From assembly GCA_964607025.1 (NCBI GenBank), contig CAZSIL010000031.1, positions 1 to 15,282 of the forward strand: a stretch of 15,282 bases of DNA. Reading direction: 5' to 3'. Source of the DNA: SIG565 sp964607025 (lineage in GTDB: Bacteria > Bacillota > Clostridia > Oscillospirales > Acutalibacteraceae). Below the pieces are notes generated by a model. That model was given only the letters and a program-made list of their open reading frames with translations, searched no databases and was not told the DNA's origin. A program made the position numbers and the translations under genes. Positions 15,233-15,282 of this stretch are shown here, in pieces; the stretch's first letter is position 1, and each line of letters begins with the position of its first letter.

Positions 15233-15282
15233 ATTTATGACCATTCCTTTCCGCTGCGCTACAAGGCACAAAACAGCATGAA

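Noticed and set aside
1..15282. Insertion sequence, integrase or transposase that would explain the cassette array
   Set aside because: No open frame resembles a transposase or recombinase, and I see no terminal inverted repeats with target duplications around the cassettes.

Overview
The window looks like an AT-rich chromosomal segment of a low-GC Gram-positive bacterium. A gut-type clostridium (Oscillospiraceae or Lachnospiraceae level) is my best guess. The grounds are AGGAGG-type ribosome binding sites, a secreted WapA-like RHS/YD-repeat protein with a signal peptide and DNRLRE-type and carbohydrate-binding-like domains, a lipobox lipoprotein and a clostridial-style Bcp peroxiredoxin. All convincing genes lie on the minus strand, so transcription runs from high to low coordinates.

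Right end (13829-15282): a peroxiredoxin of the Bcp/PrxQ family is followed by a membrane-anchored alpha/beta hydrolase, and the pair ends in a hairpin terminator at 13829-13853. An AT-rich leader (about 13626-13828) then carries a possible promoter, a small hairpin and a short open frame with a strong ribosome binding site. It leads into the main gene.

Main locus (7290-13586): a secreted RHS protein of about 2098 residues with a variable C-terminal tip (tip 1). It is followed at once by a small membrane protein, presumably its immunity protein.

Orphan cassette array (1-6773): downstream lie at least four further units. Each is a truncated copy of the 3' end of the RHS core fused in frame to a different tip, and three of them are followed by a small gene with its own ribosome binding site. 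In transcription order these are: cassette 2 (tip 5588-6727, soluble immunity-like 5117-5566), cassette 3 (tip 4029-4964, three-helix membrane protein 3443-4027), cassette 4 (tip 2590-3396, lipoprotein 1549-2577) and cassette 5 (RHS core fragment 1-1462, running off the left edge before its tip). None of these RHS fragments has a signal peptide, and most lack a credible start. They therefore look like silent toxin/immunity modules that could be moved onto the main gene by recombination in the shared core. An 802-bp stretch identical between cassette 5 and the main gene suggests recent exchange.

The most unusual element is a 28-bp near-perfect palindrome (two 12-base arms around a 4-base asymmetric centre). 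It occurs three times (3413-3440, 4983-5010, 6726-6753), each time between an immunity gene and the next RHS fragment. In two of the three cases it joins the RHS core at the same glycine codon. It has no U-tract and is not an obvious terminator, and no recombinase is present in the window. It is a candidate cassette-boundary or REP-like mobile element. Toxin activities, immunity pairings and the role of the palindrome are inferences from arrangement and composition; no toxin family is firmly identified here.
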